Shown: positions 8,578-21,400 of the stretch, piece after piece
Numbering within the stretch: position 1 is the stretch's first letter
Layout: the number at the start of each line of letters is the position of its first letter
NCBI GenBank assembly: GCA_030144725.1
Contig: JASKMD010000006.1
Span: 3,882,302-3,946,301, forward strand
Length of the DNA: 64,000 bases
Source of the DNA: Haematococcus lacustris
Lineage: Eukaryota; Chlorophyta; Chlorophyceae; Chlamydomonadales; Haematococcaceae
Direction of reading: 5' to 3'
Position numbers and translations under genes: made by a program
The notes under the pieces: generated by a model
Seen by the model: only the letters and a program-made list of their open reading frames with translations
What the model was told of the DNA's origin: nothing
Database searches by the model: none

Positions 8578-11500
8578 TCAGTAGCCTGGACTGGCAGGCT
8601 TGGCTGCGTCACGCTGCACCGAGGTGGGTCTGCCACTTCGCTCCGCACTCCCGTGTCGCGAACTCACAGCGGCCGGGAGCGGCAGCGGCATGTCCGCAAG
8701 CACGCCACGACCGGAAGCGGAGCGTGAGTTGCCAAACCCTCCCGCGCCATTGCGCGCTTCAAACGACGTTGTCCGTTGCATGGCAGGCCGGGAACCGGTC
8801 CCAGGCCTGCTGCTGCCAAGCGCCAAACTGCCAGCTCGCATTTCGAAATCCAGCGAATCTTCGCCAGCGGGCATGCCACTGCTCGCGAGCACCGGGCCGG
8901 CCCGGCCGTGGGAGCTGGCCAGCGGAGGCCGACCGCTTTCTGGAACGGCCCGGCCGGCACTGGCGGCTCGCCGCCCGTGGCTTGGGAGTGTCAAGCCCGG
9001 CCCCGGCAGCATATCGCGCTGTTGCAGCGCAGTCGGGTCGAGCACTTCACCAAGAGTGACCGGTGCGGACGGAGTTGGCTGCGAGCCAGAGGACGCGGGG
9101 CGACCTCTCGACGGGCCGGGACCCGGGTCGGCCGGCCGGTGATTATCAGTGAACTGAATGCGCGACGCGTCGTCAAAGCTCGCTTGCACCGGCTGGGAAT
9201 CGCTGTTGAATGGAGGCTGCGGCTGGTATGGCGTGTGGGTGGCAAGCAGTGAAGGCTGGGGAAAGCTGGGGTGGTAGTGAGGAGCTGCTGCAGCGCTGGC
9301 TGCTGGTAGACTGTCACCCCCTCCAGCCGGCTGGTGACCATGGTAGCTGATGGCACCAGACTTCTGCACACAACCATGCATGCATGCATGCAGCACCATC
9401 ACCTGGGTGGGTGGGTGGGTAGGTGGCGCTTGCCGTCGCTCTTCCTCACTTCTAACCCTAGTCAAAACAACCCTGCCCTTTTCACCTTCTCATCCTCCCC
9501 TGCCCCCTGCCTCCCCCTCACCTCACCTCAGCAGGGGGAGTGTCCACACGCACAGCTTGTGGGGAGCGGGTGCGCACCACTGCTGCCGGCTGCCCCTGGC
9601 TGAACTTGGAGAGGAATGCATCCAGGGCCTGGAGGTCCTCCGCACCACTCAGCTGACGCAGCTCCTGTAGCAAGGGGTCACACCAAGGCGTCACACCAAG
9701 GAGGGTCCCGCACAAGCAGATCACACAAAGGCGGGTCACACATCGCTGTCCAATCACACAAACGCCACACCGTTGTGGAGGGTGTCGACAAGGAGGGGTG
9801 AAGGGCAGGCAGCCGGCCAGGAGCAGCAACAGGAGGAGGAGGAGGAGGAGGAGGAGGAGGAGGAGGAGGAGCCAACAGCCTCGCCTCCTTGCCCTCTCAG
9901 TGCTCCCCCTCCCGCTCCCCCTCCCTCACCTCAACCCCACCTCACCCTCACCTCCCCCTCCCCCTGGACCCTCACCTTCAGCATTGTCAGCTTTTCATGG
10001 TTGCTTTGCATCAACTCCGCCACATCCATAGCTGAGCCAGCCACTCCTGCTGCCTGTGCGGCAGCTGCTGCCTCAGCCTGCAGCCGTGACTCAGCCTTGG
10101 CGATAGCGTCCGCTGTGCCGGGGGGGAGGGGCCGCACGCCCCCCCCCCTGCCTCCCCCCCTCCCCCCCTCTGGGTGACGCCATGGGTCGCCCCCCCACCC
10201 CCTCCTCCTGCCGCCCCCCATCCCTCTGCAGGTGTAGTGCCCCCAGCCCCCCACCCAGGTCCCCCCCCCCTTCACTGCTGCTGCTGCTCGTCATACCGTT
10301 GGGCTGGGCCGAGGCTGTTGCTGCTGCAGCAGCGGCCATGCCGGCCAGCCTCCCCGGATCCATCATGAGGGACTGAAAGGGCAGGTCGGTGGCAGGCAAG
10401 TGGGAGGGGGCCAGGATGGGGGGAGGGGGGGCAGCGCCGGCACCCAGCCTGACCTCCCGCCCCCCCGGGTAGATGAAGACTGACTCCGCTGCCATGGATG
10501 CCTCCAGGGGGTTCAGCAGTCTCAAGCCCTGGGGGGGCAGGGGGGGTTCCGGGGGGGGAGGAGGGCAGAGCCAGGTTAGGGTGGGTAGTGAAGATTGGGG
10601 GGCAAGGGGGATGGGAAAGGGGGCAGGGGGTGGGTGGGGGGGTAGGGGGGGGAGGGGAGGGGGGGCAATGGCAGGGGGAGGGGGCAGACCCTAGAGACCC
10701 AATGCCCCCTCCCCCGGTCTCACCCCCCATCTCCCCCCTCCAGGACTGTGCCCCTTTCACCCCCTAGCCACATTACCCCCCCTCTCCTTCCTCTTATGCC
10801 CCCCCCCCCATCTCCTCCAATCCTCCCCCCTCCCATCCCTCCTCCCATCCCCCTCCCATCCCCATCCCTTCCCCTTCCCCCCCTCTCCCCCCTCCTGTCC
10901 CCCTTCCCTCCCCCACCTGGGTAGGGGGCCGCTCAGGCGCCCCGGGGCTGCGCATGAACGCGCGCTGGGCCGCCTCGCTAGCCGCTGCTGGGTTCATGAC
11001 CCCGGGGATGAGGGGGCCCATGTCGTACCCAAACTGCTGCTGCTGGAGGGCGCGGCGCAGCACAGCAGCGGGGGGGGGCAGCTCCAGCCCGATGTCCAGC
11101 CTGGGGAGGGGGGGCAGGAGAAGGGGATCAGGGGTAGGGGCAGCAGGGGCCAGGGGGAAGGGGGGGAGGGCAGGCAGGAGGGAGGGCAGGGACGGGCAGG
11201 CGGGCAGGCAGGGGAAGGCAGGGGTGAGGCGGGTGAGGTGAGGGGTGAGGCTGTTGTGCCATAGGGTGGGGCAGTGATAGGGGGCGAGTAGGCAGTGTCG
11301 GGCAGGGGTGAGGCAGGGGCAGCCTGGTGGGGTGAGGGCAGCGAAGCTTGACACGGTGCGGTGCAAATCGCAGGGGCAGCGGGCAGAGGGGCAGGGGAGG
11401 GCAGGCAGGGGGGCAGAGGGGGGCAGGCAGGGGGGGCAGCTAGGGGGCGGGGCAGGGAGGGGGCCAGGGTGGTGCAGGCAGGGATGCATGCCCTCACATG

Positions 11501-11613
11501 CATGGCCCTGGCGTGTCCCCCTGCTGCTGCCCCGGGTAGTCCGCCATGACCTTGGTCAGGGCCTCAGGCAGGGCCAGGGAGGAGCGCAGGGCGTCCAGGC
11601 GCTGGCGGCTGGC
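8578..11613 (-). CDS. Unknown six-exon gene, 5' end lost toward an assembly gap
   Basis: Exons read on the minus strand are 11613-11498, 11100-10917, 10528-10297, 10112-9976, 9664-9533 and 9363-8578 (TGA). Donors are GTGAG, GTGGG and GTATG; acceptors are CAG. Every junction is in phase (116, 184, 232, 137, 132 and 786 bases), which is strong evidence for a real gene. The visible protein is about 528 residues: helical Ala/Gln/Leu-rich segments (LRRALQQQQFGYDMGPLIPG; AKAESRLQAEAAAAAQ; LQALDAFLSKFSQG), then a long disordered Ser/Pro/Gly/Arg-rich tail. The introns are poly-C/poly-G rich. I do not recognise the family. The start codon lies upstream, in or beyond the N gap at 11754. Confidence 0.75.
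9829..9870 (+). repeat. (GGA)n microsatellite in an intron
   Basis: A run of GGAGGA triplets within the intron between 9665 and 9975 of the minus-strand gene. Confidence 0.9.
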
Positions 11614-11753
11614 CTGGGGGCAGAGGGGTGCTGGTGAAGCTGGGGGGAAGCTGGGGCATGCTGGATGCAAGGGTGTGGGGGGCGACGCCAGGGTGTGGGG
11701 GGAGGGTGCAGATCTTCACCAGCTCGCACCATTTGCCTTTGCCAGGCATTTGC

Positions 11754-12253
11754 NNNNNNNNNNNNNNNNNNNNNNNNNNNNNNNNNNNNNNNNNNNNNNN
11801 NNNNNNNNNNNNNNNNNNNNNNNNNNNNNNNNNNNNNNNNNNNNNNNNNNNNNNNNNNNNNNNNNNNNNNNNNNNNNNNNNNNNNNNNNNNNNNNNNNNN
11901 NNNNNNNNNNNNNNNNNNNNNNNNNNNNNNNNNNNNNNNNNNNNNNNNNNNNNNNNNNNNNNNNNNNNNNNNNNNNNNNNNNNNNNNNNNNNNNNNNNNN
12001 NNNNNNNNNNNNNNNNNNNNNNNNNNNNNNNNNNNNNNNNNNNNNNNNNNNNNNNNNNNNNNNNNNNNNNNNNNNNNNNNNNNNNNNNNNNNNNNNNNNN
12101 NNNNNNNNNNNNNNNNNNNNNNNNNNNNNNNNNNNNNNNNNNNNNNNNNNNNNNNNNNNNNNNNNNNNNNNNNNNNNNNNNNNNNNNNNNNNNNNNNNNN
12201 NNNNNNNNNNNNNNNNNNNNNNNNNNNNNNNNNNNNNNNNNNNNNNNNNNNNN
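11754..12253. other. Assembly gap, 500 N
   Basis: Exactly 500 undetermined bases, a conventional placeholder length. The true size is unknown. It hides the upstream exons of the minus-strand gene ending at 8578. Confidence 0.99.
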
Positions 12254-12726
12254 TATGGTTAAGAATCACTGATGGCATGCATCAGGCTCTGTCATGCGCA
12301 TTGCGCACAGAGCATGACAATCGGGTGGCGCTTCCTCCCGCAGTGGTGCTCTGTTGCCGCCACAAATGACCGGCATGGTCCTTGTCTGCGTCCCCGCGTC
12401 TCGAACCGCTTGCGTGGCCACAGCCGCCAGTACTGACCCTTTCTCTGCCGGGCTTCCTGAAGCTGCACTACACCGGCTCCAGCACCGTATGTTTTAGCGT
12501 AGCATGCGGCGAGATGGTTTCCCTCAGGGTTCCCTGTATCCCTATCCTCCCGTAGAGCCCCTTCACTTCTCCACAGCAGTCAGAGACCGGTGTGTGTCCC
12601 TAACTTAGATGTGACCCTAGGAGTCCTACCCCTAGGAGTCCTAGGAGCCCTACCCCGTGCACACCCATTCCCTTTGTAAGGGGCAGGATGTTGGTTTGTT
12701 TGATTCATGGCATGATACACTTGTCA
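12254..12726. other. No gene seen; CCTAGGAGTC repeats
   Basis: Short sequence after the gap with a CCCTAGGAGTCCTA direct repeat at about 12613-12648 and an imperfect inverted repeat (CTCTGTCATGCGC with GCGCACAGAGCATGAC) near 12287-12318. No coding signal was found. Confidence 0.5.
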
Positions 12727-13036
12727 CTATCGTTGCCGCTGGTACCGCCGCTGCCACTTCCGCAGCATGCCTTTGTCGCGCACGAGCACCCACTTCTGGC
12801 CCACACCGCCTTGGTTGGGCATGCCAGGCCCGGCTGCAACGGGTTGGGCGGCCCGGCCAGCTGCTGAGCTCGCGTGGGCGGCCCGGCCCGGCTGCAATGC
12901 GGCGGATGTTCAACGCGTATGACACGTCCCGGTCGTAGAACTTGATGCTGTTGATGCTTGTTGAGCACATCAGGGCCCGGATCCGGGACCTCGTCGCCAT
13001 GCTGCGCACCGGGTGCAGCCACCTGCGAGGCGACAT
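12727..13036 (-). pseudogene. Fanzor/TnpB-like RuvC C-terminal fragment, frameshifted
   Basis: The minus strand encodes LMCSTSINSIKFYDRDVSYA followed by LNIRRIAAGPGRPREL. A Cys-containing knuckle followed by DRDVxxALNI is the signature of the last RuvC segment of TnpB and its eukaryotic relatives, the Fanzor RNA-guided nucleases. The first Asp of DRD is a catalytic residue in that family. After WPGRP the frame shifts. The expected tail continues in another frame (GMPNQGGVGQKWVLVRDKGM, then LRKWQRRYQRQR and TAG at 12727). Only the last 100 or so residues remain, one Cys of the zinc knuckle appears to be lost, and no guide RNA or element end is visible. It is a decayed remnant. Confidence 0.65.
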
Positions 13037-13454
13037 ACATCATTGCGAATTTGTAAGATCTTTCCATACCAAACCAAGCGTGCAGTCAAGCCATGTATAG
13101 TCTTAACGGTGAAGGGCTTCACTGTGCGCTGCATTTGCTTTGTGAATCGTTATTTGTTTATTTGATTTCCTGGTTCCAATTTCTTTTGTCCACCGCCAAA
13201 CTCCCCGCTGCGCCTAGTGACAGACCTGGTGCCTATGGTCGTATGGTATGCTGCTTGATAGTCATGGGGGGTGGGGTGGGGGTGTACGGGGAACAGCCTT
13301 GCCCATGCCGGCCTTGCCAACAAGTTTTGCTCCCTAAGCTCCCACGGCTCCCATCCCTGCTGTGCGCTAGTACGACAGGCTAATGGTGCAGTCCGCCTCC
13401 CGGCGTACACACGGAGTTCAACTTGTTAGAGTTTAGGGCGGACGTTGTCGTAGA

Positions 13455-16400
13455 ATGGTTGGATGGTACGTGGGCGCCGGTATCAACCTGGTGAGTGCCG
13501 AGGGAACACATCGTGTGCATGTTTGACTTGCATTCCTGAGCTCTGAGAAAGCCAGCTCGAGGTGTTGCGCGCTATGTCTGCAGGTTGGAAGCGTGGCGAT
13601 CAACTTGGGCACAGTGAGCAGCCAGCAAGTTAGGTACTGGCACGTAGTCATAGACACACCAGCCCACGCTGCTATCTGGTAAATGCAGAATGTGATGAAG
13701 CTGGGTCACAACCGTCGAGCCAACCTGGATATGCCTGAGGCAGAGAAGCCTCCTGTAACGTGGGTAGTGCTTGTGCCCATGTACAGCATCACCCCACTGC
13801 CAGGTTGGAACTTACCCTACTCGCAACAACCCTATGCAGGAGGTTCCGGGAGTGGCAGATAGGTACCGGGGTGTTCATTGTGGGTAACATCGCAAACTTC
13901 GTTTCTTTTGGTACGCATCCTTTCTCCTGCATCAGCTGCATCTTCCCAGCTGCATCTTCCCAGCTGTTGGGCCACCATGTTTGTGCATGACCAGTCCAGC
14001 TGACATTTGCCACAGTGGTGTGTTGACCATAGTGTGCTTCATTCGTTGCAGGTTATGCAGCGCAGTCATTGCTGGCTGCATTAGGCAGTGTGCAATTTGT
14101 AAGTAATGTGGTGTTTGCGTCATTTGTGCTGAAAGAAAAGGTGAGGCCACCGGCCTGCCACAGTGTCAGCCTGCTGCTGTGCTGTAGCCATACATCAGTG
14201 GGGCAGTGAGCCCAGTCACTGAGACCATGTGCTGTTGAGCGCAGATCACCTTTCTGGTGTTAATCGCGACAGCATGCATCATCGGTGGATGCATGCTGCT
14301 GGTCATCTTTGGAAACCACTCGTCAGATGACTACAATGTCCAACAGCTCTTGGACTTGTACAAAAAGCAAGTACAGTGCTCTCCATGCTCATTCCGCTTA
14401 TCCTCCATGATGCTGCTACTAGCTCTGAGCCAGAGCTATGGCAACCTTGACGAGCTGGGCGCCGACCTGCCTGCCTGCCTGACTGCCTTTTGTTATCATG
14501 TCTCAACAAGCTGGGTTCGGACCTGGCTGCAGGCCGGCTTACATTGTGTACCTGGTGATGATGTTTGTCTTTGTGTTTGGGTCCTACATCCTCTACCTAC
14601 ATGGCAAGAATGTGGCAGGGTGAGTCTCTCTCGCCCCTCATAAGCTCATGGCTGGGTGCTTTGGCTGCACCTCCCTGCTGCTACACACTGCTGTGTCCTC
14701 TTTTCGCTGCTGCTCATGCTGTCTTTGGGTGCTATGTCTATGTCTATGGGTGCACAGGCAGAAGGGGAGAGAAAAGTCCATCTGGGTGGCCCTGCTGCCC
14801 GTATCCTACTCCATCTTTGCTGCCCTGCTGGGCACACAGAGTGTGCTGTTCAGCAAGTCAGTGTCAGTGCTGCTGAGGGCCACGTTCAGTGGGGACAGCC
14901 AGGTGAGACGCTGCCTGACTACCAATGCGTGTGGATGCCAATCTGACTACATGCTGCGTCACCTGGACCATGCCATCACTTCAACTGCAGGATCATCACA
15001 CAGGGCATTCCATTCCCGCTAGTACAACAGCTGCACGATCATCCATTGCTTCTGGCCAGGGCCACTCACTGCCAGGGACTCTCCGAGTGATGTGCCAGTC
15101 ATGAGGAACCACCTCTGTGCTGCTGCTACTGCCTAGCTGCTGCTGCCTAGCTGCTGCTGCCTGGCTGCTGCTGCCTAGCTGCTGCTGCTGCTGCTACTGG
15201 CTGACCGCAGCTGGACAACTGGTACACCTGGGTCACCCTGCTCTGCTTCATCCTGGCGGCTGGCTTCTGGGTCACCAGGCTGAACAAGGTGGCTCCAGCA
15301 ACTGCCAGCCGCAGCACAGCCGCCAGCCAGCCGCCAGCACAGCCGCCAGCCAGCCGCCAGCCAGCCGCCAGCCAGCCGCAGCCAGCCGCAGCAACTGCCA
15401 GGCGCAGCACAGCCTTACGGGCCAGCGCTCTCATTGCAGTGCCCTTATGCCCAACATCTCCATCACATGACAAGGCAGCAGCGGGCCACAGGCTTCGCAG
15501 GAGCACAGCTATGACTAACTCTGAAGCGCAGCCTAGCTTCTGCTCTTGCTGCTGCTCCTGCTGGTGCTGGTGCTGCTCCTGCTGCTGCTGTGTCTTACAC
15601 ATAGGCTCTGCGCCTCTTCCCCGCCATGATTATCGTGCCGCTGATGCAAATCTGCTGGACGCTGTTCTCAATCATCTCAGGCATGATCTACTTCCAGGTC
15701 TGCCACGCAGCACTGGGGTCACACAACCACACTATCCTCATGACCCTGACGCCTCATCGTCACCACCATCATCACCATCGCCCTGACTGGACAGCAACAA
15801 ACAGGCCAGCAGTGCCATTGTAGGGCCTGGCTGCATGGGGTGCAGCACATAACGCACGGTACGATGCAACGAAGATATGCCCTGACCCTGGCCCTGGCCC
15901 TGGCCCTCCCCCTGACCCTGGCCCTGGCCCTCCCCCTGACCCTTCTCCTTTCCCTGACCCTGGTGCCCCTCTCTCCCTTCCAGATGTGGCCTGGCCTGCC
16001 CACAGGAGTACATGTCCTTCAACCCAGCCACTGCCCGCAACGGACCTCTTAATGCCATCATGTTCTCTGTGGGCGTCTTGGTGGGTGGTTGGGTCCCAGG
16101 GTTGGCTGATCCACACACGTTCTCATCATTGCAACATGCCAGCATGCCAGCAGTAGCATTTGACATGCCTACAGACACTGTGGCTGCGCACACCTGGAGC
16201 AAAGCGACTAAGCATTGCCTTTGCCCCATGTTGGCAGATGCCATGCCATGATGCTGCAGAAGCTGAGCGATGCCGATGGCATGATGATGCAGAAGCTGAG
16301 CGATGCTGCTGCTGCTGGTGATGATTGTGCATAATGATGGATGGTGCTGGAGCAGGTGGTGTTCATTGGAGTGTTCCTTTTGACGAAGAGTGGCCACAGC

Positions 16401-18021
16401 AACCCAGCAGAGGAGCACAAAGAGGAGGACACAGTCAAAGTCAGTGCCAGTGCCCAGGACCACAACACCATGCACCACCTACCCTCACCTTTCCTCCCTC
16501 TTCTGCTCTCTTGCATCATGTTGGAATTTCGCACCACAAGCATTGTGCACCACGTTTGGGCTGTGGGGCACTGAGCGCCTATCCATGCTGCCATGCCTGG
16601 CACGTGGTCTACCATGCTGTGGACGCAGGCTGGGGAGGGGGCCGGCATAGAGCTGGCTGCCAACCCTGCCTATGAGGAGGATGGCCATGGGGCGTCAGGG
16701 GCTATGGAGCTCGGGGGCAGCCTCGACCTGCCCCCTAAGAACAAAGTGGGCCTGGACACGCTGCGCTTCACAAGTGAGCTTGCCCAGGGTCCAGGCTCTG
16801 GCCCAGGACCACTGGCTAAGGCCCTGGACCTGGTCCTGGACCACTGGCCCGGGTCCAGGACTAGTGGCCCTGGACCAGTGGCCCTGGACCAGGGCACTGC
16901 GATGCTAGAGCAGGGCCTGTGTGTTTCAGCTGGTGTCGAGGGTCATCCACACCACATTCTCGCCATTGCAACATGCCCACTCTGTGGCTGCGCATTGCTG
17001 GAGCAGGGCTGCAGGTCATAGAATGACATAAGTCAAGGAAAGACACAAGTCAAGGAATAATCATCAGGGTCTGGACATGGCGTTTGCTTATATCTCCAGT
17101 AGAAGCAAGCTTGTGTGACAGCAGCATTGCGAATCAACTGCCCTAAAGCTGCCTGCCTGCCACTGGCTGCATGTGGTGTGGTAGCCAAGCTGCAGTTGTC
17201 TCGCATTGTGAAGGACAGGCAGCAGGGCTATCGCACTCGCCTGGGCGTAGCCCTTGACCTGGTGTACATGCTGCCTGCTGCAGGCTTGGCTACCAATACA
17301 GTAAGTTTCAACAAGACCATGACAAAGCACACTGCCAAGCGCAGCATGGGCGCCACATCACCGGGGCCACGCACCAGCACGGACAGCCCGGGCTTCAGCC
17401 CCGTACACCAAGGTGAGTTGGACCGCCATGTAAAGGTGGTTGCTGCTGTTGCTGCTGCTGATGAAATTATGCCAGTGTCCAAGCAGCCTTGACATTTGCA
17501 TCAACAGCCTAGCAGCTGTGCTAAACTGCAGCCGTATACACACCTCAGGTATGCCTGGTAGCCTGCATTGCTGAAGCCGAAGCTGCATTGCCTGCCTGCC
17601 TGCCTGCCCTGCTGCCTGCCCAGCTGCCTGCCCTGCTGCCTGCCCTGCTGCCTGCCCTGCTGCCTGCCCTGCTGCCTGCCCTGCTGCCTGCCCTGCTGCC
17701 TGCCCTGCTGCCTGCCCAGCTGCCTGCTCAGCTGCCTGCCCAGCTGCCTGCTCAGCTGCCTGCCCAGCTGCCTGCCCTGCTGCCTGCCCAGCTACCTGCC
17801 CTGCAGTTCCTGTGGCTCACGTTATGACCAGCAAGACTGACTTGCTTGCTTTGATTGATCTGGCTGATGCAGGGCCAGACAGCATGAACGGCTCCATGCG
17901 GCCAGATGGTGGGCACCGTACCAGGGGCAGCCTGATGACCATCGACTCTGAGGGGGAGGAGCAAGAGACACAGCAGATGGGATCCCCTCAGGCAGAAGGC
18001 TCCATGTCAGTGCCTGAGTGA
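13455..18021 (+). CDS. NIPA/DUF803-family magnesium-transporter-like protein, 15 exons
   Basis: Multi-pass membrane protein of the NIPA family, which in plants and animals is linked to Mg2+ transport. Exons: 13455-13490 (ATG), 13584-13613, 13689-13759, 13840-13910, 14052-14140, 14245-about 14375, 14533-14619, 14758-14902, 15211-15288, 15605-15697, 16006-16080, 16356-16439, 16629-16773, 17185-17412 and 17807-18021 (TGA). Phases agree at every join. Family landmarks: WYVGAGINLVGSVAINLGT, NVMKLGHNRRA, IVGNIANFVSFGYAAQSLL, ALGSVQFVSNVVFASFVLKEK, ALLGTQSVLFSKSVSVLL, WYTWVTLLCFILAAGFWVTR and LFPAMIIVPLMQICWTLFSI. About nine hydrophobic segments are followed by an acidic cytosolic tail (SEGEEQETQQ). 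The start is supported by an upstream in-frame TAG at 13434. The donor of exon 6 (GTGCTC) is weak and less certain. Confidence 0.85.
17588..17806 (+). repeat. CTGCCTGCCCTG 12-bp minisatellite in the last NIPA intron
   Basis: Tandem CTGCTGCCTGCC-type 12-base units fill the intron from about 17588 to the CAG acceptor at 17804-17806. The array itself supplies a long run of pyrimidine-rich, CAG-containing acceptors. Confidence 0.92.
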
Positions 18022-18023
18022 CC

Positions 18024-18110
18024 CATCTTCACCATCATTACCACCATCATCATCATCACTATCACTTTTGTGACTATTATCATCACCATCATCACCATCA
18101 TCATCACCAC
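18024..18110 (+). repeat. (CAT)n microsatellite
   Basis: Irregular CATCAT/CACCAT triplets just downstream of the NIPA stop codon, in the presumed 3' untranslated region. Confidence 0.85.
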
Positions 18111-18489
18111 TACCATGAACATTACACCGCAGTTGTTTTTTTGTGCCTATTTTGCATGTGGCGCTGCTGACCTTGTCTGGCGGGCATCCTGTGCAACACA
18201 TGCGCCACCCCTGACACACCCAACAGCCCAGCCTGCCCAACACATGTCAAGCGATGTGTCAGGGCCAGCACCAGCAGCCCTGGCTGGCCTGCCATACACC
18301 ATGATCACCATGTTGGCCTTCACATCACAATAACTACTGCCACCCCTGCCGCCAGCATCCCTGTGAGACAAAGGCCCACAGCCTACCAACTACCTGCCGC
18401 CAAACTGACAAACTGATGCAGTCACAGGCTCTCCAGGTCCCAGGCTCGCCATGGTGCCCCAGGTGTGCATAAGTTGCGCTGCACACAGG

Positions 18490-21400
18490 ATGGGAACCCT
18501 CAAGAAAGGTGCCAAAAAGATCCACAGGCGTTTGAAAGCTGACTTCAACGTGGACCCAGAGGACTTCAAACAAATCTTTGGGCTGGGCAAGGGCAACGCC
18601 TACATGCCCGCCATGTCCATGTTCACCATGCCAGGCGTGGACCTGGTCAGCAGCTCCCGGTCACAGCAAGCTCAGAAGGTCAGGGGCAGTGACCAGGTCA
18701 GCTCAGAAGGTCAGGGGCAGTGACCAGGTCAGCTCAAAAAGCCAGGGGCAGTGACCAGGTCAGCTTAGAAGGTCAGGGGCAGTGACCAGGTCAGCTCAAA
18801 AAGCCAGGGGCAGTGACCAGGTCAGCTCAGAAGGTCAGGGGCAGTGACCAGGTCAGGCTGTAGTGATGCCTTGTCTCAGCGCCACCATACCACACTAGCC
18901 CTAGCACCGCCCCACCATCACACCACCACCACACCACTGCTGCTGGTGTTTGAGCCAGGCCTGATGCCATTATGCGTCAGATGACTAGGCTCTGTCAGCC
19001 ATGGGCACCGTTGGACTGCCCAGCACCACCATGCTCTGCTGCTGCTGTCACTGCTGCTGCTGTTGCTGTTGATGATGCCCGTGCTGCTGCTGTCGCTAAG
19101 TATGCTGCTAAGTATGCTGCTGCTGCCCCTGAGGCTATGCCAGGCCAGGCTGATGTGATGGCATGCTTGGCCCCTTGCTACACCCTCCTGCTGATGCTGG
19201 TGCTGCTTGATGCTTTGTGCAGAGAGGGGAAAGAGGAGAGAGCACAGAGAGAGTCAAGGAGTCTCTGTTCTCAGCGCTGCCTCAGTCACGCTTCTTTGAC
19301 AGCCAGGTGAGGCCCGCAGGCCCTGCTGCAGGTGTGATGTAGCTCAGCTGCTGTACATATCTCTCTTTTCATATTTTTGTACATATCATTTGTGCAGACC
19401 TGCTGCCCTGCTGTGGGGCTGTGCTACTTGCTGCCCTGCTGCAGCGGGGCTGTGCTACTTGCTGCCCTGCTGCAGTGCGGCCGTGCCACCTGCTGCCTTG
19501 CTGCTGTGAACCTCTCATCTATGCCTTGCTGCAATGGTGCTGTGCTGCCTGATGCCTTGCTGCAATGGGTGTGCAAGGCATGTGTTAAAGCCCAGGCAAG
19601 GCACATAATGTGATGGGAGCACAAGTGTAGTGAGGAACACACCGAGCTGATGAGGCTGCACGTGCATGTGCTGCGCGCTTGATGCACCGCAGGTCGATGC
19701 TGAAGCTGGACCCCGCAAGGCCAGCTGTGTGGTGAGTGTCACTACCCCTTAGCCCTATGCAGCCCCTTCCCCTCACACTGTCTCACACTCTCACCCTTCT
19801 CACACACATATACTTTAACAAACACACAAACACACACACACACACACACTCCAACACCACCTCCACATCGCTGGAGGCTTACACCCTCTGTGGCGGAGTG
19901 GTCGTTGGCTCCTCGTGCGCTCCTCCTCGTTTGCTCCTCCTCGTTTGCTCCTCCTCGTTCGCTCCTCTACGGGCTGGCTGTGTGTGCTTCAGCGGGCTCT
20001 CTGACGTGTGGCTCGTCTGCCTCGCTCACTTTTTGTTACAATCGGACGTTAAAGCAAAGAGGGGTGACTTTTGACACCACCTCCCCAGCCCTCTGCAGCT
20101 GTCCCATGCCCTCCCCCTCCTCCTCCCCCTCCTCCTGCTCACCTGCAGCCCTACACATCAGCACTGCCCCAGACACGCAGCACCAGCCACCCCCTTTGTG
20201 TGCTGCGCTGTGGCAGCAGGAGCCCGGAGCCGCAGCCTCAAAGGGGGTGGTGGCGGCAGCGGCAGCCGCGGCAGCACCCCATGACAGTGCCTCCCCACCC
20301 CGCAGCCATCTTCACCCCACATCGAGTCTTGGTGCAGTGCTGGAGGATGCCCAGGTCAGAGACCAAGCCTCCCGCCTCCCACCTTCCCTGCTGCGCCCGC
20401 CCTCCCCAGCCCCAGCCCCAGGCCTGCGCCCTTCACCTTCTACTCACACCCCAGACCGCCCGTCCCCTGCCGCCCCACCTCCACGCGTTGGCAGCACTGG
20501 CAGCAGCGGCCTAGGGGAGTCCCCCACTCCGCGCCCTCCCTCCTCCACCTCCTCAAAGGGACAGCTGTATTTTTCAACCTACCCAATCGACCTGCCACAG
20601 CCTGCCACAGCAATCCTGCAGCCCCTGCCCAGCTTCGCTGCACGGGCCAGTCCAGACCCTCGCATGCCCAGCACCCTCGTTTCCCAGACCAGCCCAGCCA
20701 GCCAGGCAGGCACTGTGGTGGTGTACCCTGACCCGGGCGTCAGTCCTGTGCAGGACGTCGTGAGGCAGGTTGCAGCCAAGCATGCCATCAGGAGCGGTGT
20801 AGTTTCGCCCCTGTTCAGCATGCTCGACCACACAGATTCCAGCAGGCCCCTTGCTGGCCAGCCTCCCGCAGCCCAGCAGACCCCCCTGCCCCTGTTGCCC
20901 CGCACCCTGCCCCCACCACAGCCTGATGCACCCCCTCCATGGGACTTGCCAGCAGGCAGCCAAGGAAGGTTAGAAGGGCAGCAGGTGTACAGCACAGCCG
21001 CAGCCAGGGCAGGGCCACAGCTCCTGCCTACTGCCAGCTACCCAGACCCAAGAGCCTGGCGTCCAGCCTCCAGAAATCTAAGGCAGTCCACGTCAGAGGT
21101 GCCCAGGGATGCTCAGGCAGACGACCTTGACCACCTGTCAGGCAAGGCCAGGAGAAGTACCTCAACTGCAGCAACGGCGACAGCAGCGGTCATGTCTGGC
21201 GCGTTGACGGATGGCTTCCTGCCCGTCCGCATGCCCGCACCCCATTTGTTGTCAGGCCTGGTGCCCCCACCCACCTCCTCAGTGGTCAGCTACTTTGCCA
21301 CACAGAGCCCCTCAGCTGACTCTGGCCATGCCATGTTCAGCGACTGGCCCCATGGCCCCGCCCCACATGCACCGGGGCAGCAGTCCCTGGCAGCCCTCCC

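Noticed and set aside
9773..10177. Plus-strand Glu/Pro-rich ORF
   Set aside because: Lies over introns and exons of the in-phase minus-strand gene; generated by a GGA microsatellite.
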